Source: Nocardiopsis sp. JB363 (GTDB lineage: Bacteria; Actinomycetota; Actinomycetes; Streptosporangiales; Streptosporangiaceae). Taken from it: a stretch of DNA of 51,217 nucleotides. Both the position numbers and the translations under genes were made by a program. The stretch lies in assembly GCF_900143625.1 (NCBI RefSeq), contig NZ_FRFF01000046.1:1-51217 (forward strand). The letters run 5' to 3'. Positions 42,101 to 50,382 of this stretch are shown here, piece after piece. The notes below the pieces were generated by a model that saw only the letters and a program-made list of their open reading frames with translations, had not been told where the DNA came from and searched no databases. The first letter of the stretch is position 1; each line of letters begins with the position of its first letter.

Positions 42101-42304
42101 GACGAGCTGCCGTTCGTCGAGCCGGTACTCCTGCGCCCAACGTGTGAACTCGGCGTGCTGGGCCACCCCGTCCTTGGCACTGGCCGCGGCGTTCATCCCG
42201 GCGAGCTGTTCGGTACGCGCGCGTTGTCGTTCCAGACATCGGTGGGCTCGGTCCACCGAGGCCTGTTCCTGCTCGATGATCCGCTCTCTGGCCGTGCTCC
42301 CCAT
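39191..42304 (-). CDS. HelD-like UvrD/Rep-superfamily helicase with C-terminal extension
   Basis: A 1037-residue protein. The first about 700 residues match HelD, which removes or recycles RNA polymerase and in some actinomycetes (HelR) protects against rifamycins: a coiled N-terminal region, Walker A GGPGTGKTA (about 219-227), VVDEAQNLAP (about 475-484) and LYVALTRCTQTLSILY (about 680-695). About 330 further residues are unusual for HelD: a Cys-rich putative zinc ribbon CTRHHADGRRCDN with CREPGCDG (about 715-740), then a globular tail containing LYRILPDTNTGYGRLREAAW. ATG 42304 is set by AAGGAGG eight bases upstream. Confidence 0.82.
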   Translation of the reverse strand: MGSTARERIIEQEQASVDRAHRCLERQRARTEQLAGMNAAASAKDGVAQHAEFTRWAQEYRLDERQLVVQRVDLREGKKKDETFYIGRKSVRDEHGGVFVVKWTSPAAVRWRRERGSDKGVVALRRRLRCRGEQVVDFHDELVRDLGEPVDGRPSPARVASIVKARREQESGMPEDPFLHEELERSRDGLMRDIVETIHRDQLDLVCHDRPGALVVQGGPGTGKTAIGLHRVTWLLDNDRFTPEQILVVGPTRHFLDYVSEVLPSLGTRGVTSVRVDDLCPGRIGGQDTTEQDQVKSDARMARVLSRAVHDTVNEGAWSKFLDQDRLVVRIDDDILAADTAEIQRFFDRVRDLEAPLDIRRERFTDLLVDHLIEQVTYRPRGHGRALRQRITALLAGPVNATWPKVSENRLYRRLLDDADLLKRVSEGVLTDRERSVLHRRAVGPASQESWTRADLPCLEELRILLSGQTPGRHRHIVVDEAQNLAPMQLRALARRCPNGSFTLLGDLAQSTGTHCYPDWSGLTEHLDLPDSWEQEELTLGYRIPSQVMHTAVPAAVAASDLTTFPTTLRAPRDGESTMARVGGEALVDAVRRRVHELLARTGERSVAVIVDDASTHLEKIAQALDSDPTLSGDNVRVLGASAVSGLEFDHVVLVEPREITRSGPGGRGRLYVALTRCTQTLSILYAETLPDSLFDPNAPEDREERACTRHHADGRRCDNRTNSPDGWCREPGCDGYRTERPPLTKPPSMVLDSPAGLDTTARLDEGVRAEEITVEASARARFAVLHRAGAWDAQVEIRAMLTDFLAEGRQAQGADGRWYLGHEGYRLILDRAAASVVDYQTVHAERSRLQYRAGVASRVSSRAHEETSAERTEEQRMSAHTPPVPPRGGPQDPTVAEHLGSFLAGIEQRRGAHDQGAAGFLRHSLMADLYKAGHLPIEPEGGDVLCASAGGSVLYRILPDTNTGYGRLREAAWEALERRWLRGTEADRVCLVLSEEPEEAWAVAALAGTVGVAVIWHVEDEWRGEAVTSLMASASG

Positions 42305-42656
42305 GGCTTGGCCTCCTTCGACGAGGAAGATGCGATGGGCGGCGCCACTGGGGGTCGGCGCCGCGTGCGGAGTCAGGGGCCAGGGACACAGCCGTGACGC
42401 CATGCGTGCCCACCGGCCAAAGTTTTCAGCTACTACGCCACAGTGTAGACGATGTGAACATGGTCAACCAGAGACTATTGGGCACTTGTTCTTCGCGGAG
42501 AACCGTGTTCGCGTTCGCCACCCGACCCGACCCGCTCCCGGTCCCGTGCCTCCCTCGACCGGGCCGACCGGTGGAGCATCTTCGTCGGCCGGTGGGCCCC
42601 GCCTTCTTCGCTCTGGGTGTCGCTCTACGGCTTGAGGAGAAGAGGTAGCGCCCAAG
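42305..42656. other. Upstream region of the HelD-like gene
   Basis: About 350 bases with no supported gene. Leftward TTGACC (complement of 42460-42465) and TACACT (complement of 42440-42445) resemble promoter boxes but are only 14 bases apart. GTGAACATGGTCAAC at 42452-42466 is a partial dyad. I looked for a rifamycin-associated palindrome and saw none I would claim. Confidence 0.35.
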
Positions 42657-42700
42657 AAGGGAAGGGGACCCGACACGACCGTGTCGGGTCCCCTTCCCTT
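42657..42700. terminator. Perfect 20-bp terminator hairpin
   Basis: Bases 42657-42676 are the exact reverse complement of 42681-42700 with a four-base loop. It lies 25 bases beyond the stop of the leftward DUF2267 gene and is the strongest hairpin in the window. Confidence 0.8.
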
Positions 42701-42724
42701 GGTCGGCCGTGGGCGGCGGAAGCG

Positions 42725-43435
42725 TCAGCCGCCGGCGCCGATCTTGGCGATGGCGGCGTCGACGCGCTCCGCCATCTCGATGTCCCGGGTGGTCACCGCG
42801 CCTATCGAAGCGGTCCGCACGGTGAAGACGACCCCGGTGCCGGTGGTGTGGTGTTCGAAACCGTGACCGAGTTCGCGAGCCGCCTTGTGGGCCTGGTTCA
42901 GCAGCGGCGTGAGCCGGTCGACCGGCAGGTCCACGGACCTGGTCAGACCCTCGGTGTCTCCCCGCCAGTCGGGAAGCCCCTCCAAAGCCCGTTCCACGCC
43001 GGTCTGGTCGAGACGGCTGGGCGTGTCCGTCTGTCCGGTATCGGCGCGCCCGCGCGCGCCCTGAGGGTCGCGGGCCCATTCTGCGAGTTCGTCGGGAAGC
43101 TGGGAGGCCAGTTCCTCGGCGAGTCGGGGATCGCTCCGGTGGATCCCGGAGAGCACGGCTCCCATCAGGCGCACGCCTCTCTCCGGAGGGCAGCCGATCC
43201 GTCGGGCGACCTCCTGGGAGAGTTCACCGCTCTCCAGGGCCGGCGCACCCGGCTGCTCGGGGATGTGGTCGCGCAGCGTCGCGGGGAGTTGTTCGCGCAG
43301 GTACTCGCGAGTGTCCGGGTCGGTGTGCCGGGCCAGCACCTCGGCGGAGGCCTCCAGCGCTCGGCGCGCCTCCTCGTTGTCGGAGGTGTTGCCTTCGCGG
43401 GCCACGTGTTCCATGAGTTCCTGATAGGCGATCAT
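42725..43435 (-). CDS. DUF2267 protein fused to a pterin-carbinolamine-dehydratase-like domain
   Basis: A 236-residue protein. Residues about 1-125 form DUF2267 (EEARRALEASAEVLARHTDPDTREYLREQLP and later LPDELAEWARDP). Residues about 150-235 (LPDWRGDTEGLTRSVDLP to DIEMAERVDAAIAKIG) resemble 4a-hydroxytetrahydrobiopterin dehydratase. The dehydratase signature is only partly kept: HH is present, but the Pro after it and the later His are missing, so enzymatic activity is doubtful. GAGGGGGG precedes ATG 43435. Confidence 0.75.
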   Translation of the reverse strand: MIAYQELMEHVAREGNTSDNEEARRALEASAEVLARHTDPDTREYLREQLPATLRDHIPEQPGAPALESGELSQEVARRIGCPPERGVRLMGAVLSGIHRSDPRLAEELASQLPDELAEWARDPQGARGRADTGQTDTPSRLDQTGVERALEGLPDWRGDTEGLTRSVDLPVDRLTPLLNQAHKAARELGHGFEHHTTGTGVVFTVRTASIGAVTTRDIEMAERVDAAIAKIGAGG

Positions 43436-43533
43436 GTTCCCCCCTCGCGTCGAGCGATGATCGACTCTCGTGATCCTCCTAACCTGCGGTTTCGCCGGCA
43501 AAACCCACCTTGCCCCGAGGTGTGGGGCCGGGT

Positions 43534-44025
43534 TCAGGGCTTCCTCTCCGGCTTGGGGACGATGCTGATCATCCCGTTCGGTTCCAGGTAGGCGCGGGCG
43601 ATCATGTCGAATTCGCTGTAGCCGTGGAGCCGCAGTTGGGCGAGCACTTCCTCTTCGGTGATGAACTCGCGCCGCATCACCCGGCGGTCGAGGATGCCGT
43701 CGAGGATGAGCGGCCGAGGTCGGGGCTTGAGCAGGTGGGAAAGCGCCGGCCATCGGTAGGCGATCGCGTCGATCGCCACGCTCCAGAACAGCATGGTGAC
43801 CACCAGCACCAGGCCGTCGCCGATCGTGTCGGCGTTCCCGGTCATGCCCGCGCTGGCGGCGTCGGCCACGAGCACGACCACGAGAAGATCGGTGATCCCC
43901 AGGCCGCCGGACTCCCGTTGGCCGACGACACGCATCAGCAGGACCAGCACGAGGAAGGTGACGGTGCCGCGCACCATGAGTTCGAGGATCGACTCGCTCG
44001 GCGGAAAGACCTCACTCCAGGCCAT
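43534..44025 (-). CDS. DUF421/YetF-family membrane protein
   Basis: A 163-residue protein with three hydrophobic segments in the first 95 residues (ELMVRGTVTFLVLVLLMRVVG, ITDLLVVVLVADAAS, GLVLVVTMLFWSVAIDAIAY), then the conserved cytoplasmic DUF421 domain RPRPLILDGILDRRVMRREFITEEEVLAQLRLHG. Members occur in stress and sporulation contexts; function is poorly defined. ATG 44025 gives a complete domain. Confidence 0.85.
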   Translation of the reverse strand: MAWSEVFPPSESILELMVRGTVTFLVLVLLMRVVGQRESGGLGITDLLVVVLVADAASAGMTGNADTIGDGLVLVVTMLFWSVAIDAIAYRWPALSHLLKPRPRPLILDGILDRRVMRREFITEEEVLAQLRLHGYSEFDMIARAYLEPNGMISIVPKPERKP

Positions 44026-44288
44026 GGGCGCCCTCCTCGACGATGACGGTGGAACCGTGGTTCACGTGCCCCAGTCTCGCCCCGTCGGCCTGAACCGGGT
44101 GGAGACGACACGAGGGTCCGGCCGTCCGGGTTGGCGGGAAGGTCCGTTGCCGGACCATGGTCACTTACCGAGATTTTGCGTGTACCTACCGTTCGATCGG
44201 GTATTCCGATGCGACCCGACGTGGTCCGGGGCGGGACCGGCGCGGGCCCAGGGGAAGTTCCACGGCGTGGCCACCGGAGGTGAGGACG

Positions 44289-46127
44289 ATGGGCGACACC
44301 GGTGGACCACCGGAGACCGACATGCTGCGCGCGGTGTTCGACGGGGTGGGGGCGGGGCTGGTCATCATCGACTCCGCCGGCCGCATCACCGCGTCCAACC
44401 CCTATGCGCGAGAGATCGTGGGTCGCGACGAGGAACAGCTGCTCGGCGCCGACCTGCATGATCTGATGCACCGAGACGCCGACGGCAAAGAGGTCCCGCG
44501 CGAGGAGTGCCTCGCCCAGAGTGTGCTGCACAGTGGTCGGCGCGCCGAGGGCAGCGACGAGTTCTTCCTGCACGGGGACGGCACGCTCGTGCCCATCATC
44601 TGGGCGGCCACCCCCCTCCAGGAGGTGGATCGGACGGTGGGCGCCGTCATCGTCTTCCACAACTTCAAGAAGCACCGGGACGCCAGGGAGCAGACCGCGG
44701 CGCACCTGGCGGCGTTGGAGGAACTCACCGCGCGGCTGACCATGGTCGCGGAGAGCTCGGTCCTGCTCATCTCGACCTCGCACATCGGTGAGGCGTTGGA
44801 CCAACTGGTGCGGTTGTTGGTGCCGGAGCTGGGCGACTGGGCGGTGGTCGATCTGCTTCCGGAGGGCGACACGGAGCGGCGGATGCGGCGTGTGTCCGTC
44901 CATTCCTTGGACGCCCCCGACGTCGACGAGTCGTTGAAGGGGCCGTTGCCGCCGCCCTCACACCCCTCGCGTTCGGCGTTGGCGCGGGCCCTGCGCGGGA
45001 CCCATCCCGTGCTGCTGGACGCCCAGGCCCAGGCGGACGAGCCGGACGAGCCGTTCGCCCGCGCGCATCGGTGGTTGTTCGAGGTCTTGGGGGAAGGGAC
45101 CGCGGTGGTGGTGCCGCTGTACAGCCGCAGGAAGGTCTTCGGCGCGCTCACGGTGGGGCGCACCGGTGTGGGGGCCGGCCACACCGACGCCGAGATCCTG
45201 GTCTTGGGCGACATCGCCCGACGCGCCGGCCTGGTCATCGAGAGCACCCGTCTGTACGAGCAGCAGCGCGACATGGCGGTGACCCTTCAGCGGCAGCTCC
45301 TGACCCCGCTGCCGCAGATCGACCACCTGAAGTTCGCCGCCCGCTACCAGCCTGCTCAGCGGGCCTCGGAGGTCGGCGGGGACTGGTACGACGTGTTCCT
45401 GCTTGCCGACGGGGTCACGACCATGGTCATCGGGGACGTGGTCGGGCACGACCTGCACGCGGCGGCGCACATGGCGGAGGTGCGCAACATGCTGCGCGCG
45501 CTGGCCTGGGATCGACAGGAGCCGCCCAGCGGGATCATGCGGCGCCTGGACGAGGTCATGACCAATACCAGCGACGCGCCCATGGCCACCGTCGTGATCG
45601 CCCGTATCGAGGGGCCCGACGGCGGCCCGTGGAGCCTGCACTGGGTCAACGCCGGGCATCCTCCGCCGTTGCTGATCGATCCCGACGGGAACGCCCGGTA
45701 CCTGGAGGAGGGACACGGTCCCCTCATCGGCATGAGCGCCGCCCTGCACCTGGGGTTGGAGTGGCCCGACGCGCGGGTGGAGCTTCCCCAGCGGTCCACG
45801 CTGCTGTTCTACACGGACGGTCTGGTCGAGAACCGCTATGAGCACCTCGACGCGGGGTTGGAGAAGCTGCGCGGGCACGCCATGGACCTGGTCCACCTCG
45901 GGTTGGAGGACTTCCTCGACGAGCTCCTGGTTCGGATCGACCCCAGTGGTGACGACGTGGCCCTGTTGGCGCTACGGATTCCGGAGGCGGGTGAGGGCGT
46001 CGGGGACGACGTGGCCCCGCCCCAGCACGCGCACAATCCTGCCGCCCCCGATCGGAGCGCTCCCGGTTCCCTGGTGGAGGACACCCCGGTGCGGGACACC
46101 TCCGAACCGGAGTCCGCTCCGGGTTAG
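44289..46127 (+). CDS. PAS-GAF-SpoIIE (PP2C-type) serine phosphatase
   Basis: A 612-residue signalling phosphatase. A PAS domain (about 10-120, VFDGVGAGLVIIDSAGRITASNPYAREIVG), a GAF domain (about 155-330) and a C-terminal SpoIIE/RsbU-type PP2C domain (about 360-575) are present, the last with VGGDWYDVFLLADGVTTMVIGDVVGHDLHAA and the metal aspartates. Such proteins dephosphorylate anti-sigma-factor antagonists and so activate stress sigma factors. ATG 44289 has GGAGGTGAGG upstream. The final 40 residues are Pro/Asp-rich. It precedes a catalase, a typical target of the general stress response, though they need not share a transcript. Confidence 0.9.
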   Translation: MGDTGGPPETDMLRAVFDGVGAGLVIIDSAGRITASNPYAREIVGRDEEQLLGADLHDLMHRDADGKEVPREECLAQSVLHSGRRAEGSDEFFLHGDGTLVPIIWAATPLQEVDRTVGAVIVFHNFKKHRDAREQTAAHLAALEELTARLTMVAESSVLLISTSHIGEALDQLVRLLVPELGDWAVVDLLPEGDTERRMRRVSVHSLDAPDVDESLKGPLPPPSHPSRSALARALRGTHPVLLDAQAQADEPDEPFARAHRWLFEVLGEGTAVVVPLYSRRKVFGALTVGRTGVGAGHTDAEILVLGDIARRAGLVIESTRLYEQQRDMAVTLQRQLLTPLPQIDHLKFAARYQPAQRASEVGGDWYDVFLLADGVTTMVIGDVVGHDLHAAAHMAEVRNMLRALAWDRQEPPSGIMRRLDEVMTNTSDAPMATVVIARIEGPDGGPWSLHWVNAGHPPPLLIDPDGNARYLEEGHGPLIGMSAALHLGLEWPDARVELPQRSTLLFYTDGLVENRYEHLDAGLEKLRGHAMDLVHLGLEDFLDELLVRIDPSGDDVALLALRIPEAGEGVGDDVAPPQHAHNPAAPDRSAPGSLVEDTPVRDTSEPESAPG

Positions 46128-46448
46128 CGCAAGGGCGGGGCCGGGGCGGGACCACCGGCCGGGCCATGGAATGGTGCGCTTCCCTGCGACTCCCCCGAGC
46201 ATGATCCACGTCACATTCTCCGACCCGATCCGGGCGATGGGCGCGCCTTGCCCCAAAACGGATCTGCTCCTAGTTTGGAATCAATCCAGAAAACTGATTC
46301 AATACTGGAAAGCACCAGAGCGGTCCCGGCCGGCGGCGTCGAGCGTGGCACGACGACCTTCCCCGCGAAGACCGCTCGCGTGGGTGTCACGAGGCCCGAC
46401 ACCACTCGTCGGTGATCCCACCGCCTTCCGTGGAGGTACAAGGAACAC
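46128..46448 (+). promoter_or_regulatory. Catalase promoter region with GAATCA/TGATTC dyad
   Basis: 321 bases without a gene. AT-rich DNA at 46270-46312 holds GAATCA (46278-46283) and TGATTC (46295-46300), an inverted repeat 11 bases apart, within two similar stretches (AATCAATCCAGAAA and ATTCAATACTGGAAA). This is a good candidate operator for a peroxide sensor of the Fur/PerR/CatR kind. The start codon has GGAGG (46431-46435) upstream. Confidence 0.5.
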
Positions 46449-47921
46449 ATGTCTTACCAGGACAACACCAACCCCCTGACCACGGCGAACGGTGCACCCG
46501 TCGCCAACAACCAGGACAGCCTCACGGCCGGTCCGCGCGGCCCCATGCTGCTGCAGGACCTGTGGTTCCTGGAGAAGCTCGCCCACTTCGACCGCGAGGT
46601 GATCCCCGAGCGGCGGATGCACGCCAAGGGTTCCGGTGCCTTCGGTACCTTCACGGTCACCAAGGACATCACGCAGTACAGCAAGGCCGCGCTCTTCTCC
46701 GAGGTCGGCAAGCAGACCGAGATGTTCGCCCGCTTCTCCACCGTCGCCGGTGAGCGTGGTGGCGCCGACGCCGAGCGCGACATCCGCGGCTTCTCCCTGC
46801 GCTTCTACACCGAGGAGGGCAACTGGGACGTCGTCGGTAACAACACCCCGGTCTTCTTCTTCCGTGACCCGCTGAAGTTCCCCGACCTCAACCGCGCCGT
46901 CAAGCGCGACCCGCGCACCAACATGCGCTCGGCCGAGAACAACTGGGACTTTTGGACCAACCTCCCCGAGTCCCTGCACCAGGTCACCATCGTCATGTCG
47001 GACCGCGGCATCCCCGTCGGCTACCGCAACATGCACGGCTTCGGTTCGCACACCTTCTCCTTCATCAACGAGGAGAACGAGCGCGTCTGGGTCAAGTACC
47101 ACTTCCGCACCCAGCAGGGCATCAAGAACCTCACCGACGCCGAGGCCGGCAAGCTCGTCGCCGACGACCGCGAGTCCTCCCAGCGTGACCTGTACGAGTC
47201 CATCGAGCAGGGTGACTACCCCAAGTGGACCATGTACATCCAGGTCATGACCGAGGCCGAGGCCGATGAGTACCGCATCCACCCCTTCGACCTGACCAAG
47301 GTCTGGCCCAAGAAGGACTTCCCGCTCATCGAGGTCGGTGAGTTCGAGCTCAACCGCAACCCGGAGAACTACTTCGCCGACGTGGAGCAGGCCGCCTTCA
47401 CCCCGGCCAACCTGGTCCCCGGCATCGCCATGTCCCCGGACCGCATGCTCCAGGGCCGCCTGTTCTCCTACGGTGACGCCGCCCGCTACCGCCTGGGTGT
47501 CAACCACCACCAGATCCCGGTGAACTACCCGCGCGGCGCCAAGATGGTCAACACCTACCACCGCGACGGTGCCATGCGTGTGGACGGCAACCAGGGCAGC
47601 GTCCCCGGCATCGAGCCGAACTCCTACGGCCGCTGGCAGGAACAGCCCGCCTTCGCCGACCCGACGCTGAGCGTGGGTTCCACCGCCGACCGGTTCAACT
47701 ACCGCGAGGACGACGACAACTACTTCGAGCAGCCCGGTGACCTGTTCCGCGGCATGAGCTCGGAGCAGCAGCAGGTCCTGTTCGCCAACACCGCGCGTGC
47801 GATCGACGGTGCGACCGACGCCACCATCGAGCGCCACATCGCCAACTGCACCAAGGCCGACCCGGCCTACGGTGAGGGCGTGCGCAAGGCCGTCGAGGCC
47901 CACAAGGCCGGCCAGCTGTAA
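46449..47921 (+). CDS. katA: Monofunctional haem catalase
   Basis: A 490-residue clade 3-sized catalase converting hydrogen peroxide to water and oxygen. Catalytic His58 lies in [12 protein letters not shown], distal Asn131 in [14 protein letters not shown], and the haem-ligand Tyr341 in [14 protein letters not shown]. Codon use is strongly biased to C-ending codons (GAC, AAC, TTC), more than its neighbours, as expected for a highly expressed gene. A strong terminator follows and the convergent neighbour is an ankyrin protein, the usual catalase companion. Confidence 0.97.
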   Translation: MSYQDNTNPLTTANGAPVANNQDSLTAGPRGPMLLQDLWFLEKLAHFDREVIPERRMHAKGSGAFGTFTVTKDITQYSKAALFSEVGKQTEMFARFSTVAGERGGADAERDIRGFSLRFYTEEGNWDVVGNNTPVFFFRDPLKFPDLNRAVKRDPRTNMRSAENNWDFWTNLPESLHQVTIVMSDRGIPVGYRNMHGFGSHTFSFINEENERVWVKYHFRTQQGIKNLTDAEAGKLVADDRESSQRDLYESIEQGDYPKWTMYIQVMTEAEADEYRIHPFDLTKVWPKKDFPLIEVGEFELNRNPENYFADVEQAAFTPANLVPGIAMSPDRMLQGRLFSYGDAARYRLGVNHHQIPVNYPRGAKMVNTYHRDGAMRVDGNQGSVPGIEPNSYGRWQEQPAFADPTLSVGSTADRFNYREDDDNYFEQPGDLFRGMSSEQQQVLFANTARAIDGATDATIERHIANCTKADPAYGEGVRKAVEAHKAGQL

Positions 47922-47941
47922 CGCTTTCCGGTCTTAGCGAG

Positions 47942-47975
47942 AAGAGCCGGCACGGGCGACCGTGCCGGCTCTTTC
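47942..47975. terminator. Bidirectional terminator after catalase
   Basis: AAGAGCCGGCACGG (47942-47955) pairs with CCGTGCCGGCTCTT (47960-47973), a perfect 14-bp stem with a GCGA loop followed by T's. It lies between convergent genes. Confidence 0.85.
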
Positions 47976-47998
47976 GTGTTCGGTGCGGGTGGTCGGGG

Positions 47999-48376
47999 TC
48001 AGGAAAGCAGTTCGGTGCGGTCGAACATCTGGGCGGCGGCACGGGCGCTGGGTGTGCCGGCGTCCAGGTCGGCCCCGGCCTCGACCAGGGTCTTGACGAT
48101 CTCGTCCTCACCCTTGAAGAGCGCGCCGGCCACCGGTGACTGATCCCGGCCATTGCGCAGGTCCACGTCGGCTCCGCGTCCGATGAGCCCTCGGACGGTC
48201 TCTCCGTGGCCGTGGTAGGCGGCGAGCATCAGCAGGGTGTTGCCATCGTTGTCCCGGACGTCGACGGCGAGCCCATGGTCGAGGAACTCCAGGAGTTCGG
48301 TGGTCTGACCCTCGCGGGCCATGTCCATGGCCAGGGCGATCACCCGGTCGACCTGTTCTGGTGACAGTTCGTTCAT
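47999..48376 (-). CDS. Ankyrin-repeat protein (catalase partner)
   Basis: A 125-residue protein with about three ankyrin repeats, including DNDGNTLLMLAAYHGHGETVRGLIGRGADVDLRN. Similar small ankyrin proteins accompany catalases in many bacteria and, in Pseudomonas, support full catalase activity. I prefer ATG 48376 (MNELSPEQV, the family-like start); ATG 48385 is also possible. It converges on the catalase gene. Confidence 0.88.
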   Translation of the reverse strand: MNELSPEQVDRVIALAMDMAREGQTTELLEFLDHGLAVDVRDNDGNTLLMLAAYHGHGETVRGLIGRGADVDLRNGRDQSPVAGALFKGEDEIVKTLVEAGADLDAGTPSARAAAQMFDRTELLS

Positions 48377-48508
48377 GGATCCCATGCTAGAAGCCCTGAC
48401 CAGGCGCCCCGACGTTCTGGGCGGAGTTTTCCACAGGCCCTCTGCGAGATTTCCCGCAGTGGTCCATCCTGGAGGGACAGTCACTTTCCGTCACCCTTGT
48501 GAGCGGCG

Positions 48509-48838
48509 ATGATCACGACCTCGTTCCCCTTCGACCCAGCTCCGGCCCGGCTGGAACGCCTGGCCCTGGAGTACGCGCGCGACCACGGTCTGACCGACGG
48601 GGCACACCCACCGATCGCTCGACTGGTCGTCGACTACCTACTGCACGAGTGCACCGATTACCACCTGCACCGCAGCAGGCCACGGCATCGGGCGGCCTGC
48701 GAGGTGATCGGACAGCGTTTCCCCTGGTTGGCCGAGGAATGCGGTCGGCGGATCGCCCAACGGGTTCGGGAGGGGCAGCGCGATGGCCACGGTGGCCAGG
48801 CGGGCGCCGGGCCAGGGCGTCCGATCCGCCCGAGGTGA
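48509..48838 (+). CDS. Small hypothetical protein
   Basis: A 109-residue protein rich in Arg and His. Residues about 15-80 are helical-looking (LERLALEYARDHGLTDG, FPWLAEECGRRIAQRV), while the tail is low-complexity Gly/Arg. I recognise no family with confidence. It has an independent position between the ankyrin and DUF5685 genes, with a GAGCGGCG upstream that is only a fair ribosome site. Confidence 0.6.
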   Translation: MITTSFPFDPAPARLERLALEYARDHGLTDGAHPPIARLVVDYLLHECTDYHLHRSRPRHRAACEVIGQRFPWLAEECGRRIAQRVREGQRDGHGGQAGAGPGRPIRPR

Positions 48839-48850
48839 ACCGGGTCGGGA

Positions 48851-50269
48851 TCAATCACAGCAACTGCAGTCGCAGTCCTTGCAGCGACCGCAACAGTCGC
48901 AGCAGTTGCCGCAGGCGTTCCCCACACATTCGCAGATGTCGCACCAGGCCTCCCGGGGTTTGCCCGTCCACGGGCCGGGGTGGGGGCCACGGCAGCAGAG
49001 CTGGCAGGTGCAGCACATGAACAGAGCGGCGGCGCAACCGGCGAAGAAGCCACGAGAGCGGGGTGGTGTCTCCAGGGCCGGGGTCTCACAGGTGCAGGCG
49101 GTGCAGCAGCCACCCTTGTTCTGGTGGCCGCCATCGTCACCGGAGCCGTGGCCGCCGTGACCGCCGTAGCCGTGCCCCGAACCCGAACCCGAACCCGAAC
49201 CCGAACCGCCACCGTGGTCGCCGTGACCACCGTGGGAGTGTTCACCGGAGCCGTACCCGGGGTGGTGCCCGCCTGAGCCGGGCCCGTATCCAGGGTGGCC
49301 CGCACCGTATCCGGGCTGACCGGGCTGTCCAGGGCCATAACCAGGCTGTCCGGGGCCATACCCGGGTTGACCGCCGGGGTGGCCAGGACCGTAGCCGGGA
49401 TGGCCGGCATGGGAGAAGGTACGTGAGACGGCTCGGCGCAGTTCGGTGACGAGCAGGGCGCGGACCAGGCGGTCGTCGGTGAACTCGGTGGCGTCCAAGG
49501 CCAGTCCCACCCCCAGGACGGCGTCGTCGCAGAGCTCACGGGCGCGCTCGGCACCGGTTTCGGTGGCGGTCAGGGGGTTCCAGGAACCGTTGGCGAGGTC
49601 CTCCTTCTGATCCTCGACGGCGTCCAGCAGGTGGGCGATCCGCCCGAAGAGCCGGCCGGCCTCGTGGAGCGGCTCGGCGTTATCGGGGCGCTCCGCCAGC
49701 ACGGCGGTGTGCGCGAACGCCTCCGCGGTGGCCTCCTCGGTGGGCGCCGTCACGGTGAGGACGTCGGTGCCCGGGCCGGCCGTCGACTCGACTTCACGTT
49801 GGCGATCGACGACGGCGGTGAGGGCGGAGGTATCGAACCCCAGGTCGGTGCCGGCCGCCCGCGCGTCCCGCTGCCAGCGTCGGGCCATCCGGCCGGCGAC
49901 CACGCGCACACCGGGGCGGGCGAGGCGACCGTCACCGTCCTCGATGTGGTCGCTGATCTTGCCGGAGGCGAGCATCAGCGACACCGTGGCGGCCAGGTTC
50001 GCACCGGTGCCATCGGCGACCCGTGCCGTACGCATGCCGCGCAGCGGGCAGGGGCCGACGGCTCTGGTTCCGGCCCGGTCCCGGGACTGGGCGGCGGTCA
50101 GCACGGAGATGACCAACCCGTCGTGATTGGTGGCCAGGCGTGAGGTCTGGCCGTGCCCATCGCGCAGGGCCAGGCAGAGCCCGCACAGATGCGACATCCA
50201 CTCCGTGGCCAACCCGCCGGGCAGACTGTGCCGACAGGGCCGCAGGATTCCGAACACGACCGCCCCCAT
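48851..50269 (-). CDS. DUF5685 protein with Gly/Pro/Tyr repeats and Cys-rich tail
   Basis: A 472-residue protein. Residues 1-290 match DUF5685 (FGILRPCRH, WMSHLCGLCLALRDGHGQ, CPLRGMRTARVADGTGANLAATVSLMLA), whose cysteines may bind metal. Next come repeats of PGYGPG (about 295-345), a His/Gly/Ser stretch with SGSGSGSGSG, and a C-terminal 100 residues carrying over 20 cysteines in CC and CxxC pairs, ending CDCSCCD. The tail could bind metal or be membrane-associated (FFAGCAAALFMCCTC). DUF5685 function is not established. ATG 50269 has GGTGAG upstream. Confidence 0.82.
   Translation of the reverse strand: MGAVVFGILRPCRHSLPGGLATEWMSHLCGLCLALRDGHGQTSRLATNHDGLVISVLTAAQSRDRAGTRAVGPCPLRGMRTARVADGTGANLAATVSLMLASGKISDHIEDGDGRLARPGVRVVAGRMARRWQRDARAAGTDLGFDTSALTAVVDRQREVESTAGPGTDVLTVTAPTEEATAEAFAHTAVLAERPDNAEPLHEAGRLFGRIAHLLDAVEDQKEDLANGSWNPLTATETGAERARELCDDAVLGVGLALDATEFTDDRLVRALLVTELRRAVSRTFSHAGHPGYGPGHPGGQPGYGPGQPGYGPGQPGQPGYGAGHPGYGPGSGGHHPGYGSGEHSHGGHGDHGGGSGSGSGSGSGHGYGGHGGHGSGDDGGHQNKGGCCTACTCETPALETPPRSRGFFAGCAAALFMCCTCQLCCRGPHPGPWTGKPREAWCDICECVGNACGNCCDCCGRCKDCDCSCCD
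49177..49207. repeat. Hexanucleotide tandem repeat (CCCGAA)
   Basis: CCCGAA is repeated about five times in a row. On the minus strand it encodes the Ser-Gly dipeptide run in the DUF5685 protein. Copy number is likely to vary by slippage. Confidence 0.75.
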
Positions 50270-50382
50270 TTTTTCTCACCATGTCCCCACCTGGGAACTC
50301 TCACGCAACGGTGTACGACTCCCGTCACTGGCGTTCGGTTCCCGATATCCCGTTTTCGGCCCGTGACACCCTTCTTGGCAGG

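Noticed and set aside
40169..42397. 742-residue rightward frame opposite the helicase
   Set aside because: Typical high-GC antisense shadow; the minus strand has clear helicase motifs.
42305..42656. Rifamycin-associated element upstream of the HelD-like gene
   Set aside because: No long GC palindrome of that kind at promoter distance; only a partial GTGAAC/GTCAAC dyad is present.
46299..47903. 534-residue leftward frame opposite the catalase
   Set aside because: Mirror of strongly biased catalase codons; no ribosome site or domain.
49177..49400. CRISPR-like repeats
   Set aside because: Periodicity comes from coding Ser-Gly and PGYGPG repeats; there are no spacers of constant length.
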